A stretch of DNA of 64,000 nt from Scilla litardierei (GCA_030789695.1 CM061133.1:91301248-91365247), one strand, 5' to 3'. Numbered from the stretch's first letter, positions 1 to 11,586 are shown. Notes: a model not told the origin generated them from the sequence alone. Translations and numbers: made by a program.

Positions 1-1105
1 TGCGTAGCTTCGCTACAATGTTGTGTTCCTGGCTCGTGTTCCAGAAGCGAGCCCTATAGTTGCTAACCCCAACGCTCGATATATTGAATTGTGAACTAAG
101 AAACAAGCTCTCGTGCGGGGCAACCCTGGCTCACTTGCTGGGCTCATGTGCAGGGACCCTGGCTTGTTTAGTGCGGGATGGGGTAAGGGTTAACCGGCCA
201 GGCAACTGGGGGTCTGTTTGATCAACAACTGCAGTTGTAAGGCGTAAACTCTTTGGGGTGGGGTAGTGTTTAGTGCCGATCGGTCTGAATGTTGTACCAT
301 TCAGCGAAGGGCGTAAACATCTACAAAACAACTGTGAAATGTGAATTGTGTTTAGTGCCGATCGGTCTAAATGTTGTACCATTCAGCGAAGGGCGTAAAC
401 ACCTACAACAATGTGAATTGATTGAGAATGTTAGTAGCGTGGCTACTCTTGTCTTGTCTTGTCTTGTCTTGTCTTGTCCCGATAATTGTTCTCTTGTACA
501 AATTGTCTTGCCATGTTTTAAATTGTGCACTCATGTTATAACTGCCATGTCATGCATGCTAAACTGCTAGGTTGCTAGTTGCCTTACTTTCAGTTTCCTT
601 GCCCAAGTCTTTTAGACTTGCTGACATGTGCCCCTTTACTATTTTGGGTGACACATGTTAGATCCTGAGCCCGAGTACCTTATTGAGGACGAGGTGTTTG
701 CTGACGCCGAGCCCGAGCTTGTGTTTGACGGGGAGTACGTGGACACTGGGGACCAGTCCTAGTGTCTTCGTGTGTTTTACTTTTGTTAGACTGTTGTTTT
801 GTTATCGGTGCGTAGCACCTATACTTTGTTATGTTGTTGCTTTGGTTGGCCTTGTTCTGGGCCTTTAGACTCTTTTCTTTTAGCCTGGTGGCTTTTCTGG
901 ATGTTGAACTTATTTTCGTGTTGGACAATATTTGAGATGTGAGATTTTATTTCAGTCTCTCCTTGTATTATTTTTGTTGTTCTGTTGTGGTTACATGGAC
1001 CTGCTTATATTTTATTTACGCTTATCGGGTTTGGGGCTTCACAGCTCCACTCTCGTGCGGACCTTTTCATGTCTCGCCTCCATTTTAGGGAAGCGGGTCG
1101 TGACA
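1..1105 (+). repeat. 5' LTR of gypsy 1, truncated by the window edge
   Basis: Position 1 aligns with 7215 and position 1105 with 8319 at a constant offset of 7214. The LTR ends in TGACA. It contains six CTTGT pentamers (448-477) and a two-copy repeat of about 82 bp starting at 266 and 348. Small reading frames here are not conserved coding regions. Confidence 0.95.
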
Positions 1106-1113
1106 GGTTTTGT

Positions 1114-1131
1114 TGGTGGCCCATGCAGGTC
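1114..1131 (+). promoter_or_regulatory. Primer-binding site, apparently for tRNA-Ile(AAU)
   Basis: TGGTGGCCCATGCAGGTC lies 8 nt after the 5' LTR. From memory it is the reverse complement of the 3' end of plant tRNA-Ile(AAU) including CCA, whose acceptor begins GGCCCAT. The same 18 bases, at the same 8-nt spacing, occur next to the LTR of the non-coding element at 29842-29859, which supports a functional constraint. The usual TGGTATCAGAGC initiator-Met site is absent. Confidence 0.75.
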
Positions 1132-1248
1132 CTTCTGTAACTGCGATTTTTGGAATAGCGATAATAATATTAGAATGTCCAATAAACTAAGTTCGACGTC
1201 CGAGTCATAAGCTATGAGTCTAATCTGATTCGTTCTCTGTGTCATTAG

Positions 1249-2232
1249 ATGGCAGGAAGGCGTTTCACCCATGGTGGGGGTAGTGGTGCGCTCCCTCATG
1301 ATGAGGAGCCTGAGCGGGAACCCACCAGCGGTGAGATGATGCGAATGATGCTCCAGATGATGCAAGTGCAGCAGGGCGTACTTCTGCAAGTCCAGAATGC
1401 TCCACTTGCTCGAGCTGCCCGGGCTCTTCCGGATGCTCCTCACTCTGAGCCAGGAGCGAAGCAATTTCGGGAGCTGGGTCCCGCATATTTTGATGGTTCT
1501 GAGGGTCCTCTGGCTTCCGATGAGTGGATTCGAAACATCGAGGACAATCTGAAGATGGCCAAGATCACCCCTGCTGGATGGGTTGATTTGGCGAAGAGGC
1601 AACTCAAGGATAATGCTCGGAATTGGTGGGATGCGGAAGAGAAGATGTTGGTGGAGCCGATAGCTTGGGCTACCTTCAAGGTCAGATTTGAGGGTGAGTT
1701 CTTTCCGAAGGCTGCCAGGGAGGAGATGCTGCAGCGTTTTATCGATTTGAAGCAGGGGAACTCGTCGGTGGACATGTATCACCAAGAGTTCATGAGGCTG
1801 AGTCGGTTTGCACCAAAGATGGTGCAGGACGCTGAGGAGAGAGCTCAGAGGTTCCTGCAGGGGCTTGCTTTGGAGCTCCAGAGTTTTGTGACCTCTTCTG
1901 ACCGGGAGTCTTATCAGAAGGTTCTGGTCGCTGCCAAGAGGCAGGAGCTGCTTGTGAACCAGAGGAGAGGGTCTGTTGTTGGTGCTGGGAAGAGGCCTGT
2001 GGAACAGGCGAGAGCTGTGGTTAGACCTGGATTCAGCCCTAATCAATCTGCTCAGTTTAAGAGGCCAGGAGGGCCTATTCTGAAGACTTTCCATTTCTGC
2101 GGCAAGCCTGGCCATATCAAGGATCAATGTCGGAAGTTTTTGGGCCAGTGTCTGGTTTGTGGTGATGCTTCCCATGTCGCGAAGGATTGTCGGCATGCGG
2201 GTCCGCTGCGGAGGGCACCTGTTGCAGCTTAG
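1249..2232 (+). CDS. gag: Gag polyprotein of gypsy 1
   Basis: A 327-codon reading frame. Its middle (about residues 75-200) looks like the retrotransposon gag capsid domain (RNWWDAEEK, FEGEFFPKAAREEM). Two zinc knuckles follow near residues 285-315. The second, CLVCGDASHVAKDC, is a perfect CX2CX4HX4C. The first lacks its first cysteine (FHFCGKPGHIKDQC), which should weaken zinc binding. Gag packages element RNA in cytoplasmic particles. The frame ends at TAG 2230-2232, but the same frame stays open downstream to 2368 with gag-like linker sequence, so the TAG may be a mutation and not the original gag end. The ATG at 1249 is the first one before the conserved region. Confidence 0.9.
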   Translation: MAGRRFTHGGGSGALPHDEEPEREPTSGEMMRMMLQMMQVQQGVLLQVQNAPLARAARALPDAPHSEPGAKQFRELGPAYFDGSEGPLASDEWIRNIEDNLKMAKITPAGWVDLAKRQLKDNARNWWDAEEKMLVEPIAWATFKVRFEGEFFPKAAREEMLQRFIDLKQGNSSVDMYHQEFMRLSRFAPKMVQDAEERAQRFLQGLALELQSFVTSSDRESYQKVLVAAKRQELLVNQRRGSVVGAGKRPVEQARAVVRPGFSPNQSAQFKRPGGPILKTFHFCGKPGHIKDQCRKFLGQCLVCGDASHVAKDCRHAGPLRRAPVAA

Positions 2233-2368
2233 CCGTTGCAGCAGCGAGCGTCTGTTCCTGCTGGTCGTGGAGCAGCTCTTGTTCCGCAGAGGCAGGCTGT
2301 TCCGTCGAGGAGGCAGGCTTTTCTGATGACCGCTGCGGAGAGCGAGGCTGTGGATGAGGTTATCGCAG

Positions 2369-2481
2369 GTAATCCTCAATCTAGCTGTTACTTTCCTAGC
2401 TGGTTTGATTGTTAGATTGTGTTGTTTGCTTGAACATGGTTGGTTGCTAGAATAGTGTTTGATTGTTAATTGCTTGATTAG
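2369..2481 (+). other. Intron-like segment between gag and protease of gypsy 1
   Basis: A 113-nt stretch beginning GTAATC and ending GATTAG interrupts the gag-protease reading frame. Removing it keeps the frame (phase 1) and joins the linker directly to the conserved protease start ([16 protein letters not shown]). The segment is T-rich and has in-frame stops if left in. This is what an unspliced intron looks like. An insertion that happens to have GT...AG ends is the alternative. Confidence 0.6.
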
Positions 2482-5400
2482 GTGTGGTTTTGGTTTGCAC
2501 ATTTCCTGCACGAGTCCTCTTTGACTCTGGTTCATCGATGTGCATTATTTCTCGGAGCTTCGTGGAGATGCATTCCTTGTCGACGTCCCCTCTTCCAAAG
2601 AGTTGGAATATCGTTACAGGGAATGGCGTGGTCTCGGTGCATCGTGGTTGCAATTCTTGCTCGTTGGTGGTCTGTGGACATGAGCTTTTCGCTGATTTCA
2701 TTGTCCACGACATCATCAACTATGATGCAGTTCTTGGGATGGACTGGCTTGCGGGCTTCTATGCTACGATTGACTGCAGGAGGAAGAAGGTGGTGTTCGA
2801 GATTCCCAGACATCCAGTATTTGAGTTCAGTCGTGGTAGCAGTTTGCTTGGTCCTGTCAGATTTCGGGCCAGACCGGTGGAGACTGTGGCTATGCAGATG
2901 GAGCTGGAGTGGCCACCTGTGGTGCGTGATTTTGGCGACGTCTTCCCCGAGGAGATGTCTGGTTTGCCGCCTGATCGAGCTTTGGAATTTTCTATCGATC
3001 TTGTTCCAGGTGCGCAGCCGATTTCGAAGGCGCCGTATCGTATGGCACCTGCTGAATTGGAAGAGTTGCGGAAGCAGTTGGATGAGCTTATGCTGAAGGG
3101 TTATATTAATCCTAGTGTGTCTCCGTGGGGAGCACCGGTGTTGTTGGTGAAGAAGAAGGATGGTTCGCGTCGCATGTGCGTGGACTATCGGGAGTTGAAT
3201 GCGGTGACCATTAAGAATAAATACCCGTTGCCTCGCATCGATGATATTTTTGATCAGCTTGGAGGTTCAAGGGTGTTTTCTAAATTGGATCTGAGAAGTG
3301 GTTACCATCAGTTGAAGGTGAAGAAGGGAGATGTTCCGAAGACAGCGTTCAGGACGAAGTATGGACACTATGAGTTCGTGGTTATGCCTTTCGGCGTAAC
3401 TAACGCGCCCGCAGTTTTCATGAATCTGATGAACCTGATTTTCTACGACTTTTTGGATAAGTTTGTCGTTATCTTTATTGACGACATTCTGATCTATTTG
3501 AAGTCGGAGGAAGAGCATGCCTCGCACTTAAGGACGGTGTTGTAGATCTTGAGGAAGCATCGTTTGTATGCTAAGTTTTCGAAGTGCGAGTTTTGGCTGG
3601 ATCGAGTTGCTTTTCTCGGGCATGTGGTGACTGGAGATGGTATTTCAGTGGATCCCGAGAAGATTCGGGCCATCAGGGAGTTGCCTGTTCCGTCGTCTGC
3701 GTCTGAGATTCGGAGTTTCCTTGGACTTGCTGGTTATTATCGGCGATTCATTAAGGATTTTTCTCGTATTGCTGAGCCGATGACCAGGTTGACGCGGAAG
3801 GATGTTGCTTTTGTTTGGTCGGGTGATTGTGAGAATGCTTTTGGCGTTCTGAAGGAGAGGTTGACGACTGCCCCTATTCTTGTTGTGCCTGATCGCAGCG
3901 GTGGATTTGAGATCTTTTGCGATGCTTCTGGCAAGGGTCTCAGTTGTGTGTTGCATCAGCACGGGCATGTTGTGGCGTATGCGTCTCGTCAGCTTAAGGT
4001 TCATGAGAAGAATTATCCGACGCATGATTTGGAGTTGGCTGCCGTTGTGTTTGCTCTTAAGATTTGGAGGCACTTCCTGCTGAGTGATAAAGTGAAGATT
4101 TTCACCGATCACAAAAGCTTGAAGTATATTTTCACTCAGAAGGAGCTCAACATGCGACAACGTCGATGGTTGGAGCTTATGGCGGATTATGTGATTGATT
4201 TGTAGTTTCACCCTGGCAAGGTGGATGTGGTTCCAGATGCTTTGAGTAGGCTTCCCGCGGTGATGATTTTGACCTCGCAATGGAGATTGCAGCAGGATTT
4301 TTGCGAGTCTGGCGTGGAGATTGTTCTTCCTGGGGAGGCTTCGTCGTTGATGTACATGCAGGTACAGTCGACGATCGTGGATCGGATTAAGGCTGGCCAG
4401 GCTGAGGATCCGAAGCTGGTGAGGATTCGGGAGCAGGTGGAAGCCGGTCTGCGGACTGACTTTTTGATTCATGAGGATGGCTCGCTGAGGTTCAGAGCCA
4501 GGTTGTGTGTGCCAGCTGGGGATATCAGAGAGGAGCTGATGGTGGAGGCACAGTTCGCCGTATTCTGTGCATCCTGGTGGCACCAAGATGTACCAGGATC
4601 TTCGTCTGATTTTTTGGTGGCATGGTATGAAGAGGAGCGTGGCTCGGAGTGTAGCCAAGTGCTTGGTTTGCCAGCAAGTGAAGGCGGAGCATCAGCGTAC
4701 GGACGGGTTGCTACAACCGCTTCCGATTCCGGAGTGGAAATGGCAACACATCACTATGGATTTCGTGACTGGACTACCTCGGAGTCCGAAGCAGAATGAC
4801 GCGATTTGGGTGATCGTAGATCGATTGACCAAATCTGCGCACTTTATTCCGTTCCGAGTAGGACAGTCCACTGAGGCTCTAGCGAGGAGATACATGGAGG
4901 TAAAATTCTTTTACTCTCCGTTTTATTTTCCTTTCCTAGTTTGGATAGTGATGTAACGTGAATCGTGCAGGAGGTTGTGTGACTTCATGGAGTCCCCGTG
5001 AGTATCGTGTCTGACAGAGACACGAGGTTCACATCTCAGTTCTGGCAGAGTTTGCAGAAGAGTTTGGGTACGCGTCTGAGTTTCAGCACGGCGTACCATC
5101 CGCAGACGGATGGCCAGTCCGAGAGGACGATTCAGATTTTGGAAGACATGCTGAGGGCGTGCATGTTGGATTTCAAGGGTTCGTGGGAGGACCATCTACA
5201 TTTGGTGGAGTTCTCTTACAACAACAGCTTCCAGGCGAGTATTGGCATGGCGCCTTTCGCCGCTCTTTATGGGAGGAAATGTCGATCGCCATTGAGTTGG
5301 GATGACGTTGGTGATCGGGAGTTGTTGGGACCTGAGATGATCGTGGAGGCCGTGGATATCGTCAGGAATATTCGGGAGATGTTGAGGATTGCTCAGGACC

Positions 5401-5873
5401 GTTTTAAGCATTGGGCTGATGCTAAACGTCGTCCCTTGGAGTTTTAGCCGGGCGACCATGTGTTCTTGAAGATTTCCCCGAATCGTGGTGTGATTCGTTT
5501 CGGGAAGCGTGGGAAGTTGAGCCCGCGATACATTGGACCATTTGACGTTTTGGAGAGGGTTGGCGAGGTAGCTTATCGCTTGGCCTTACCGCCATCTTTG
5601 GAAGGAGTTCACAATGTTTTCCATGTGTCGCAGCTTCGTCGATACATTAGCGATCCGTCTCATGCGGTGGATTTTTCGGAGATTACCGTTCGCCCCGATA
5701 TGACGTATGACCAGCATCCAGTGCAGATTCTGGACAGGCGTCAGAAATCGCTTCGGAACAAGATTGTCAATCTTGTGAGGGTGATGTGGCGACACGGCTC
5801 ACCTGGAGAGTCTACTTGGGAGAATGAGGATGAGATGCGAGAGCGTTTCCCACTTTTGTTTCCGGACTCGTGA
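2482..5873 (+). pseudogene. pol: Pol polyprotein of gypsy 1: protease, RT, RNase H, integrase, chromodomain
   Basis: Domains in order: aspartic protease (LFDSGSS, about 2518); reverse transcriptase with catalytic FIDD at 3474-3485; RNase H (TDHKSL, about 4109-4126); integrase zinc finger (HPGG...CLVC, 4570-4680), catalytic core with MDF (about 4756), SDRDTRF (about 5007) and SERTIQ (about 5118); and a C-terminal chromodomain-like tail (about 5700-5850). Breaks: TAG at 3543-3545 and 4203-4205, a one-base frameshift near 4550, TGA at 4980-4982 and TAG at 5445-5447. A second intron-like segment lies at 4900-4970. The protein would copy the RNA into DNA and insert it, with the chromodomain steering to heterochromatin (family knowledge). 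With five breaks in pol and one in gag, this copy cannot make the full polyprotein. Confidence 0.9.
4900..4970 (+). other. Intron-like segment inside integrase of gypsy 1
   Basis: A 71-nt T-rich stretch with GTAAAA at the start and GTGCAG at the end splits the integrase core between the RYME segment and the conserved [12 protein letters not shown] segment. It starts and ends on codon boundaries (phase 0), so its removal restores the frame. The length is close to the plant minimum for spliceosomal introns. CCTAG at 4935-4939 could be an alternative acceptor. Confidence 0.6.
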
Positions 5874-5890
5874 GTATTCGGAAATTCCGA

Positions 5891-5919
5891 GGACGGAATT
5901 TTTCTTAAGTTGGGGAGGA
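5891..5919 (+). promoter_or_regulatory. 3' leader dyad and polypurine tract of gypsy 1
   Basis: An ATTCCGAGGACGGAAT dyad just upstream (5883-5898) and the purine run GTTGGGGAGGA directly before the 3' LTR. The run primes plus-strand DNA synthesis in this family. The same dyad and purine tract flank the LTR of the non-coding relative (27043-27090, minus strand). Confidence 0.8.
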
Positions 5920-8319
5920 TGTAACGACTGCTTTTCATGTATCTGGATTTAATATAATATAATATATGTTTTGGTGGATTTTCTCCTCTTGTGTGATTTT
6001 CGGCTCCGTAGCTTTGATTTTCGATCGATTCATCGTATTTTCTCGTTTCTTCCTTAGGATTGTCGATTCCGAAGTATGTCATTCGTGACGGACTTCATAA
6101 CGGTCGTATCTTACTATTAGATCAAGCCTAGAAGTCTTAGGAATCGATCCCGGGGCCCCGCGCTCCGTATCGGAACTTTTGATGCTCATTAGCCGGTATA
6201 AGAAGGGGCACCGACCGACTAGATGACGATCTAGTCGGTCGGCAATCCTTCTTGGACCGACTAGTTAGCTTTCTAAATTTCTCAGGAGTTACTGTTTATC
6301 GTTAGTCGGTCTAAGAACGTTGGTTGACCGACTAGGTTGCAAACTAGTCGGTCAGCAATGCTTCTTGAACCGACTAACTCATCATCTTATTTTTGTATCA
6401 GTTACTGTTTACACTTAGTCGGTCTGCGTTGGTCGACCGACCGACTAGTTGCCAAACTAGTCGGTCAGTGGTTGCTCTTTGACCGACTAACCAGTGTTAA
6501 AACCCTAATTTCTGGGCAGCCGCCAGCCCAACCTATTTAAACCCAACCCAATCGTTTTCATCTTCTCCAACACGACCCAAAACCCTAAAATCTTCCCCCT
6601 TCAGCCCCCATCTTCCTCCAAGCTTAAATCCTTCATTCCAAGCCCTAAATCCATCATCCAAACCATCCATCCACTCTATCTACCTCTCATCTTCTCCAAA
6701 ATCTCACCCAAATCCATCAAAATCCCCAAATCCCCCAAAACCCTAGTTTCCCCAAACTTCTCCAATCTTTTCCAGATCTGATCCTAGGGTTCCCCGGAGT
6801 GTTTCTTCCGCCTCCTCTCTGTAAGAAATCGATCTACCGTTGTTTTCATAACTTATTTATATTTTTATGAAACCCTAATAAATTTCATGTTGTTTTGTGT
6901 TTGTTTCCCCCATAACAGTGATTTCCCCGTAGATTAGCATCCGTGTGACGAAGTGGTCGTCATCCCCGGTGCTAGGCAAGTGAAACTTGCCACTTAGGGT
7001 TTAGGCCATGTTTTAGGCCATTTTCTTGTTGTAGGCGTAAAAGAGGCTAGGCGACGAAATGATACTCGCCTAGGCGCAAATTGGGGAATTAGCTTGACAA
7101 CGAAGCTAATTCCGACATTTAGCATGTTGCACAATTACCATGTCATGTTTACTTTCCATTAACGATACGCGAATAAATTGTCATGTCATTGCATTCCTTA
7201 AGTGTTGCCGTGATTGCGTAGCTTCGCTACAATGTTGTGTTCCTGGCTCGTGTTCCAGAAGCGAGCCCTATAGTTGCTAACCCCAACGCTCAATATATTG
7301 AATTGTGAACTAAGAAACAAGCTCTCGTGCGGGGCAACCCTGGCTCACTTGCTGGGCTCATGTGCAGGGACCCTGGCTTGTTTCGTGCGGGATGGGGTAA
7401 GGGTTAAGCGGCCAGGCAACTGGGGGTCTGTTTGATCAACAACTGCAGTTGTAAGGCGTAAACTCTTTGGGGTGGGGTAGTGTTTAGTGCCGATCGGTCT
7501 GAATGTTGTACCATTCAGCGAAGGGCGTAAACATCTACAAAACAAATGTGAAATGTGAATTGTGTTTAGTGCCGATCGGTCTAAATGTTGTACCATTCAG
7601 CGAAGGGCGTAAACACCTACAACAATGTGAATTGATTGAGAATGTTAGTAGCGTGGCTACTCTTGTCTTGTCTTGTCTTGTCTTGTCATGTCCCGATAAT
7701 TGTTCTCTTGTACAAATTGTCTTGCCATGTTTTAAATTGTGCACTCATGTTATAACTGCCATGTCATGCATGCTAAACTGCTAGGTTGCTAGTTGCCTTA
7801 CTTTCAGTTTCCTTGCCCAAGTCTTTTAGACTTGCTGACATGTGCCCCTTTACTATTTTGGGTGACACATGTTAGATCCTGGGCCCGAGTACCTTATTGA
7901 GGACGAGGTGTTTGCTGACGCCGAGCCCGAGCTTGTGTTTGACGGGGAGTACGTGGACACTGGGGACCAGTCCAAGTGTCTTCGTGTGTTTTACTTTTGT
8001 TAGACTGTTGTTTTGTTATCGGTGCGTAGCACCTATACTTTGTTATGTTGTTGCTTTGGTTGGCCTTGTTCTGGGCCTTTAGACTCTTTTCTTTTAGCCT
8101 GGTGGCTTTTCTGGATGTTGAACTTATTTTCGTGTTGGACAATATTTGAGATGTGAGATTTTATTTCAGTCTCTCCTTGTATTATTTTCGTTGTTCTGTT
8201 ATGGTTACAGGGACCTGCTTATATTTTATTTACGCTTATCGGGTTTGGGGCTTCACAGCTCCACTCTCGTGCGGACCTTTTCACGTCTCGCCTCCATTTT
8301 AGGGAAGCCGGTCGTGACA
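5920..8319 (+). repeat. 3' LTR of gypsy 1 (2400 bp)
   Basis: Begins TGTAACGAC after the polypurine tract and ends TGACA. U3 holds an array of ACTAGTCGGTC dyads at 6207-6490, followed by a TATA-like CTATTTAA at 6533-6540. The right end abuts copia-type sequence at 8320. The target-site duplication would be ACAAG (8320-8324) but its partner lies outside the window. Confidence 0.95.
6207..6490 (+). repeat. ACTAGTCGGTC palindromic array in the U3 of gypsy 1
   Basis: About three imperfect units of roughly 113 bp. Each unit has an AGTCGGTC / GACCGACT inverted pair with a 6-10 nt loop, then a single GACCGACTA and a TTACTGTTTA linker. The array ends about 43 bp before the TATA-like box. The first 50 bp are almost identical to the start of the array in the copia LTR at 15509. 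Confidence 0.85.
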
Positions 8320-8535
8320 ACAAGTCTACATGAATGCTTATTTTTCGGATGTTGTGCATAGTAGAAATTATGTGGGGAAGTCTAAGTCCAATTGGACTTG
8401 GCTTCCAAAGGTCTAATCTTTTGGACCCAACGACCTTGGGTACCATGATATGAAATTTTCTATCTTTAGGTACTCAAGGAAAAGAAAAAGAAAAGGAGCA
8501 ACAAATTTAAATTTAGCTCCAAGGGGAATTGGATA

Positions 8536-11500
8536 CTCGATAGCGGGTGTTCAAAACACATGACGGGTGACGCTCAATTGCTCTCCGGAGTGGTTCCCAT
8601 TGCAAATGGAAACAGCGTCGTATTTGGAGGCAACGAGAGCGGAACCATCATAGGTGTTGGTAAAGTGGGTAATCCTTCTAAACCCATTATATGTGATGTT
8701 TACCTTGTTAAAGGATTAAACCACAATCTTATTTCAATAAGTCAACTTTGTGACAAAGGTTACAAAGTTAACTTTGCGAAAGGAATGTGCCATATTTTAA
8801 GAAAAGATAATAATGAATTATTGTTTTCTGGCACACGCCATAAGGATATATATATCCTAGATCTTCCAAGATCACATGAACAATGTCTTATTGCCAACAC
8901 AAGTGAACAACACTTATGGCATCGACGTTTTGGTCATGTGAACTTTGGAACACGTTTTAAGCTTTCCAAGTTAAATTCTATTAGAGGCTTCCCTAAGCTT
9001 GTCTTTCAAAAGAAAAGCTTTTGTGACTCGTGTCAACGAGGCAAGCTTCCAAAATCTTCATTTAAACCTAAGAAAAGCATTTCTTCTAAGCGGCCTCTAG
9101 TGCTATTACATCTAGATTTATTTGGGCCAACTAGAGTTGCTTCATTAGGTAATGCTAGATATGGACTTGTCATCGTTGATGACTTTTCTAGGTTTACTTG
9201 GGTATTTTTATTGTGTAATAAAAATGAAGCTTTTGAAAACTTCACAATTTTTGTTAAGAAAGCACAAAATCTCTTAGGAACCACCATTGTCACTATTCGT
9301 AGTGATCATGGAGGTGAATTTGAGAATGAGTCTTTTGAGACATTTTGTGATGAAATTGGTATTACACACACCTTCTCTTTCCCTCGTGCACCTCCTCAAA
9401 ATGGTGTAGTTGAGAGAAAGAATAGGACGCTAGTGGAGTGTGCTTGCACTATGCTTGATGATAGCCAACTTGGCCATCAATTTTGGGCGGAAGCGGTACA
9501 CACCGCTTGCTATGTGTTAAATAGAATACTTTTGAGGCCCGGCACTAAACAAACTTGTTATGAATTGTTGTTTGGTAGGTTGCCTCAAGTTAAACATTTT
9601 CGTGTTTTTGGTTCGAAATGTTTTTTTAAGAACACGTATGGTAGTTTGGAAAAATTCGATCCAAGATCCAATGAGGGGATTTTTGTTGGATATTCTTCGC
9701 GTAGCAAAGCCTACCGGATATTCAACAAACGAACCTCAACGATCGAGGAGTCGCTTCATGTGTCATTTAATGAAGGATTTGTTCCAACTAGAATTACTAA
9801 TGATGATGACTCTATGGATGTCTTATGTGATTCAATTGGTAATTCTAACTCTAATGATTCTATTGATTCTATTGAGACTAACCCGTCTAATGAAGTTGTT
9901 GAGAATGTTCCTAGTGATCAAGGTATTCCCAAACGGCTTCATACCGTTCGTGACCATCCTCATGAGCAAGTCATTGGCAATATCCATGATAGTGTCAAGA
10001 CGAGATCACAAGTGAACTACTTCGCTCATTGTGCCTTTGCCTCCTCGATCGAGCCAAAGAATGTTAATGAAGCATGCGAAGATAGCGCTTGGATCTTAGC
10101 CATGGAGGAGGAACTCATTCAATTCGAGAGGAATGATGTTTGGGAGCATGTTCCATTGCCATCGAAGAACCACACAGTCAAAGGGACAAAGTGGATCTTC
10201 AAGAACAAAACCGACGAAAACCAAGTCGTCGTCCGGAACAAAGCTCGGTTAGTTGCTCAAGGCTACCGTCAAGAGGAAGGTATTGATTTCGAAGAATCCT
10301 TCGCTCCGGTAGCTAGATTAGAATCAATTAGATTATTATTGTCTTTTGCATGCCATAAGGATTTTAAATTATTTCAAATGGATGTTAAAAGTGCATTTTT
10401 AAATGGAGATGTTTTTGAGGAAGTTTACGTTTCCCAACCTCCGGATTTTATTAATGAAAAATTTTCAAATCATGTTTTTAAACTAAAGAAAGCACTTTAC
10501 GGCTTGAGACAAGCTCCTCGAGCTTGGTATGATCGCCTAAAGAATTTTCTTTTGTATTTGAATTTTAAAATGGGAGAAGCCGATTCTACACTTTTTGTTA
10601 AGCATTCGAATAATGATATAATTTTAGTTCAAATTTATGTTGATGATATCATTTTCGGTGCTACTAACTTTGCTCTTTGCGAAGAGTTTTCTAATGTTAT
10701 GAAGGAACAATTTGAGATGAGCCACATGGGTGAGCTCAAATATTTCTTAGGTCTCCAAATTCGCCAAATGGACGATGCAATCTTCATCCACCAAACGAAG
10801 TATACGGTGGAGTTGCTAAAGCGATTTGGAATGGAGAGTGCCTCCGGGAAAAAGACTCCAATGAGCACGACTACGCATCTTGATAAGGATACAGGTGGAA
10901 AAGATGTAGACATTCGTCTATATCGAGGTATGATAGGTAGTTTACTTTATCTTACCGCAAGTAGGCCCGATGTTATGTTTGCCATATGCGTATGTGCTCG
11001 TTATCAGTCTCAACCTAAGGAGTCTCACTTAGTAGCGGTAAAACGTATTTTCCGTTATCTAAGTTATACACTTGATTTTGGATTACTTTATCCAAAATCT
11101 AGCACGTATGAGTTAATCTCATATAGTGACGCCGATTATGCGGGATGCAAATCCGACAGGAAAAGTACTAGTGGCACTTGCCATTTTATAGGAAATTCCC
11201 TTGTCTTTTGGTTTTCCAAGAAGCAAAATTCCGTATCACTTTCAACCACCGAGGCGGAATATATTGCCGCCGGTGCCACGTGTGCTCAAGTTCTTTGGAT
11301 GAGACACACACTTAAAGACTTTGGTATAAACTGTGATACTTGCCCTATCATGGTGGACAACCAAAGTGCAATATGTCTTTCCAAGAACTCGGTACACCAT
11401 TCCCGTTTGAAACACATAGATGTCCGACACCACTTTTTAGATAATCATGTTTCTAAGAAGGACATCATTTTAGTGTACGTTGAAACCCAAAAGCAAATCG

Positions 11501-11586
11501 TCGATATTTTCACGAAACCCCTAAAGGAGGACTCCTTTGTGCGGTTGCGTCGAGAATTGGGGATTATGGGTGAATCGGAGATATAG
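8536..11586 (+). CDS. pol: Pol of copia 1: protease (part), integrase, RT, RNase H
   Basis: Open from the protease active site [13 protein letters not shown] (aspartate codon at 8539-8541) to the stop at 11584-11586, more than 1000 codons with no break. Counting from the Met at 8560: GAG-pre-integrase HLWHRRFGH near residue 118; integrase catalytic residues D186, D249 and E285, giving the classic D-35-E spacing; RT with YVDD at 693-696; RNase H with D857 in SDADYAGC. All catalytic residues are present. Upstream of 8536 the frame is disrupted, and gypsy 1 separates it from gag, so the polyprotein cannot be made from this copy. Codon use is AT-rich compared with the extra frame downstream. Confidence 0.94.
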   Translation, partial: LDSGCSKHMTGDAQLLSGVVPIANGNSVVFGGNESGTIIGVGKVGNPSKPIICDVYLVKGLNHNLISISQLCDKGYKVNFAKGMCHILRKDNNELLFSGTRHKDIYILDLPRSHEQCLIANTSEQHLWHRRFGHVNFGTRFKLSKLNSIRGFPKLVFQKKSFCDSCQRGKLPKSSFKPKKSISSKRPLVLLHLDLFGPTRVASLGNARYGLVIVDDFSRFTWVFLLCNKNEAFENFTIFVKKAQNLLGTTIVTIRSDHGGEFENESFETFCDEIGITHTFSFPRAPPQNGVVERKNRTLVECACTMLDDSQLGHQFWAEAVHTACYVLNRILLRPGTKQTCYELLFGRLPQVKHFRVFGSKCFFKNTYGSLEKFDPRSNEGIFVGYSSRSKAYRIFNKRTSTIEESLHVSFNEGFVPTRITNDDDSMDVLCDSIGNSNSNDSIDSIETNPSNEVVENVPSDQGIPKRLHTVRDHPHEQVIGNIHDSVKTRSQVNYFAHCAFASSIEPKNVNEACEDSAWILAMEEELIQFERNDVWEHVPLPSKNHTVKGTKWIFKNKTDENQVVVRNKARLVAQGYRQEEGIDFEESFAPVARLESIRLLLSFACHKDFKLFQMDVKSAFLNGDVFEEVYVSQPPDFINEKFSNHVFKLKKALYGLRQAPRAWYDRLKNFLLYLNFKMGEADSTLFVKHSNNDIILVQIYVDDIIFGATNFALCEEFSNVMKEQFEMSHMGELKYFLGLQIRQMDDAIFIHQTKYTVELLKRFGMESASGKKTPMSTTTHLDKDTGGKDVDIRLYRGMIGSLLYLTASRPDVMFAICVCARYQSQPKESHLVAVKRIFRYLSYTLDFGLLYPKSSTYELISYSDADYAGCKSDRKSTSGTCHFIGNSLVFWFSKKQNSVSLSTTEAEYIAAGATCAQVLWMRHTLKDFGINCDTCPIMVDNQSAICLSKNSVHHSRLKHIDVRHHFLDNHVSKKDIILVYVETQKQIVDIFTKPLKEDSFVRLRRELGIMGESEI

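Larger units (their letters stand above)
1..8319 (+). mobile_element. Ty3/gypsy LTR retrotransposon, Tekay/Del-type chromovirus (gypsy 1)
   Basis: A nearly complete element whose 5' LTR is cut by the window start. Order seen: partial 5' LTR, primer-binding site, gag, protease, reverse transcriptase, RNase H, integrase, chromodomain-like tail, polypurine tract, 3' LTR. The order RT-RNase H-integrase defines Ty3/gypsy. The C-terminal tail and the purine-rich 3' leader with an ATTCCG...CGGAAT dyad point to the Tekay/Del chromoviruses (family knowledge). The two LTRs align without net length change and differ at about a dozen of 1105 positions by eye, so the insertion is fairly recent. The coding region carries five in-frame stops and one frameshift, so this copy is not autonomous now. 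The right flank reads as copia protein sequence, so the element sits inside copia 1. Confidence 0.93.

Noticed and set aside
131..530. Small frames in the gypsy 1 LTRs repeated at 7345-7784
   Set aside because: They recur only because the LTR is repeated; no conserved start, no family and they run through a CTTGT pentamer.
1039..2535. 498-codon minus-strand frame over gypsy 1 gag
   Set aside because: It is a shadow of the plus-strand gag frame; low complexity and no recognisable domain.
3645..4658. 337-codon minus-strand frame over gypsy 1 RT/RNase H
   Set aside because: Shadow of pol on the opposite strand; the plus-strand frame carries all motifs.
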